This document shows, piece by piece, positions 14,496 through 15,725 of a stretch of DNA of 15,725 nucleotides (its first letter is position 1; every line of letters begins with the position of its first letter). The position numbers and the translations under genes were made by a program. The stretch lies in assembly GCA_964449305.1 (NCBI GenBank), contig CAYUYM010000073.1, positions 1 to 15,725 of the forward strand, in the 5' to 3' direction. The notes under the pieces were generated by a model. It worked only from the letters and a program-made list of their open reading frames with translations. It was not told where the DNA came from and did not search any database. Origin of the DNA: CAYUYM01 sp964449305 (GTDB lineage: Bacteria > Bacteroidota > Ignavibacteria > SZUA-365 > CAYQST01).

Positions 14496-15725
14496 GCCGA
14501 ACCGACAGATCACCATCGACCCCGTCACCCGCATCGAGGGGCACGCCAAGATCACGATCCACTTCAACGACCAGGGCTCGGTGGAGGATGCGCGCCTGCA
14601 TGTGACGGAATTCCGCGGCTTCGAGAAGTTCTGCGAGGGCCGGCTCGTGTGGGAGATGCCCGGCATCACCTCACGCATCTGCGGCATCTGCCCCGTCTCC
14701 CATCTGCTCGCATCCGCCAAGGCGGGCGACGACATCCTGGCCGTCGAGATCCCTCAGACTGCATCCAACCTGCGACGCGTCCTCAACCTGTCGCAATGGG
14801 TGCAGTCCCACGCCCTGAGCTTCTTCCACCTGTCGCTTCCCGACCTGCTCCTCGGCATGGATGCCGACCCGGCGAAGCGCAACATCTTCGGTGTGCTCGA
14901 ACGCAATCCGGAGTTTGCGCGCCGCGGCATCCGCCTCCGCAAATTCGGGCAGGAGGCCATCGAACGCATCGGCGGACGCAAGATCCACCCGGTCTACGCC
15001 GTCCCTGGCGGCGTACGCGGACCGCTCCCGATCGAGGACCGCGATGCCATCCTCGCCGGACTTCCGGAGGCGTATGAGACAGCCCAACTGGGTCTCGAAT
15101 TCATCAAGGCCTTCGTCGAGACGAACCACGGCAAGCTCGAGGTGTTCGGAAACTTCCCGTCCCTCTTCCTCGGCCTCGTCACGCAGGAGGGGGCGCTGGA
15201 GTACTACGACGGCGTCATCAGAGTGGTGGACAGCGGCGGCAACATCGTGGCCGACCGCCTCGACACACGCAAATACCGCGACTATATCAGCGAAGCCGTG
15301 GAGGACTGGTCCTACCTCAAGTTCCCCTTCTACTCGCCCCTGGGCTACCCGCAGGGCAACTACCGCGTCGGTCCGCTGGCACGGCTCAACATCTGCTCCC
15401 ACACCGGCTCACCGCGGAGCGACAGGGAACTGGTGGAGTTCAAGCAGATGGCCGGGACGCGCAACGTGGTGGTCAACTCGTTCTACTATCACTATGCCCG
15501 GCTCATCGAGATCCTCTTCGCCCTTGAGCGCATGGAGGAGATCCTCACCGACCCGGATACGATGCGCACCGACGGCATCCGTGCCCGCGCCTTCACGAAC
15601 CGCACGCAGGGTGTGGGCGTGTGCGAGGCGCCGCGCGGCACGTTGTTCCACAACTACAATGTGGGGCCGGACGGCGTCATCGAGCATGTGGACATGGTCA
15701 TCGCGACGGGACAGAACAACCTCTC
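14488..15725 (+). CDS. hoxH: NAD-reducing bidirectional hydrogenase, large subunit HoxH, 3' end missing
   Basis: The catalytic subunit, whose NiFe(CN)2CO centre splits or makes H2 in the cytoplasm. From ATG 14488 the frame stays open for 412 codons to the right edge, so about the last 60-70 residues are absent if the family's usual length holds. The N-terminal nickel-binding L1 motif is RICGICPVSH (C65, C68), preceded by RIEGHAKI with the conserved Glu18. WEMPGITSR before L1 and SAKAG after it fit group 3d. The second motif (DPCxxCxxH) and the C-terminal extension removed by the maturation protease lie outside the window. The start overlaps hoxY by 8 nt, and GGAGG (14471-14475) lies 12 nt upstream inside hoxY. 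The sequence at the right edge (RAFTNRTQGVGVCEAPRG) is also typical of HoxH. Confidence 0.95.
   Translation, partial: MAKPNRQITIDPVTRIEGHAKITIHFNDQGSVEDARLHVTEFRGFEKFCEGRLVWEMPGITSRICGICPVSHLLASAKAGDDILAVEIPQTASNLRRVLNLSQWVQSHALSFFHLSLPDLLLGMDADPAKRNIFGVLERNPEFARRGIRLRKFGQEAIERIGGRKIHPVYAVPGGVRGPLPIEDRDAILAGLPEAYETAQLGLEFIKAFVETNHGKLEVFGNFPSLFLGLVTQEGALEYYDGVIRVVDSGGNIVADRLDTRKYRDYISEAVEDWSYLKFPFYSPLGYPQGNYRVGPLARLNICSHTGSPRSDRELVEFKQMAGTRNVVVNSFYYHYARLIEILFALERMEEILTDPDTMRTDGIRARAFTNRTQGVGVCEAPRGTLFHNYNVGPDGVIEHVDMVIATGQNNL

Noticed and set aside
1..15725. CRISPR arrays, defence systems, transposons, integrases or tRNA genes
   Set aside because: I looked for regularly spaced repeats, terminal inverted repeats, transposase/integrase motifs and tRNA-like cloverleafs and saw none I could support.

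Overview
The window is GC-rich bacterial chromosome carrying 14 protein-coding genes (12 complete, two cut by the window ends). I see no rRNA or tRNA genes, CRISPR arrays, transposases or phage genes. The large Oar-type TonB-dependent receptor and two promoter candidates close to the Bacteroidota form (TTTG - about 19 bp - TAnnTTTG) suggest a Gram-negative member of the Bacteroidota/Chlorobiota/Kapabacteria group. This placement is an inference and is not proven by the window.

Layout. 1-645 (-) is the N-terminal half of rlmN. A plus-strand run follows: a DUF2752 membrane protein (709-1068), a PlsC-like acyltransferase (1090-1923) and an unrecognised four-helix membrane protein with a proline-rich tail (2029-2709), ending in a likely terminator. 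Next is a coupled plus-strand unit: an APC-family amino-acid permease (2968-4335) and two tandem paralogous exported proteins of unknown function (4307-5524 and 5521-6717). A hairpin terminator and two perfect copies of a 17-bp hairpin-forming unit separate this unit from the convergent minus-strand Oar-like receptor (6836-10168). A dCMP deaminase gene (10269-10727, -) lies upstream of the receptor gene. A 265-bp divergent intergenic region then leads to hoxEFUYH on the plus strand (10993 to the window end), encoding a group 3d NAD-linked bidirectional [NiFe]-hydrogenase. HoxH is cut at the right edge.

How the genes work together. HoxE, HoxF and HoxU form a diaphorase that passes electrons between NAD(H) and the HoxY/HoxH hydrogenase core, so the right third encodes H2 oxidation or evolution linked to the cytoplasmic NADH pool. 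Several hox junctions overlap (ATGA or 8-13 nt), which suggests translational coupling. The permease and the two paralogous exported proteins are joined in the same way. The paralogue pair, sharing an FYPFSGPD...LEPVG core, is the least explained part of the window. No intergenic stretch exceeds 300 bases; the largest are 10728-10992 (divergent promoter region) and 2710-2967 (terminator plus permease leader).
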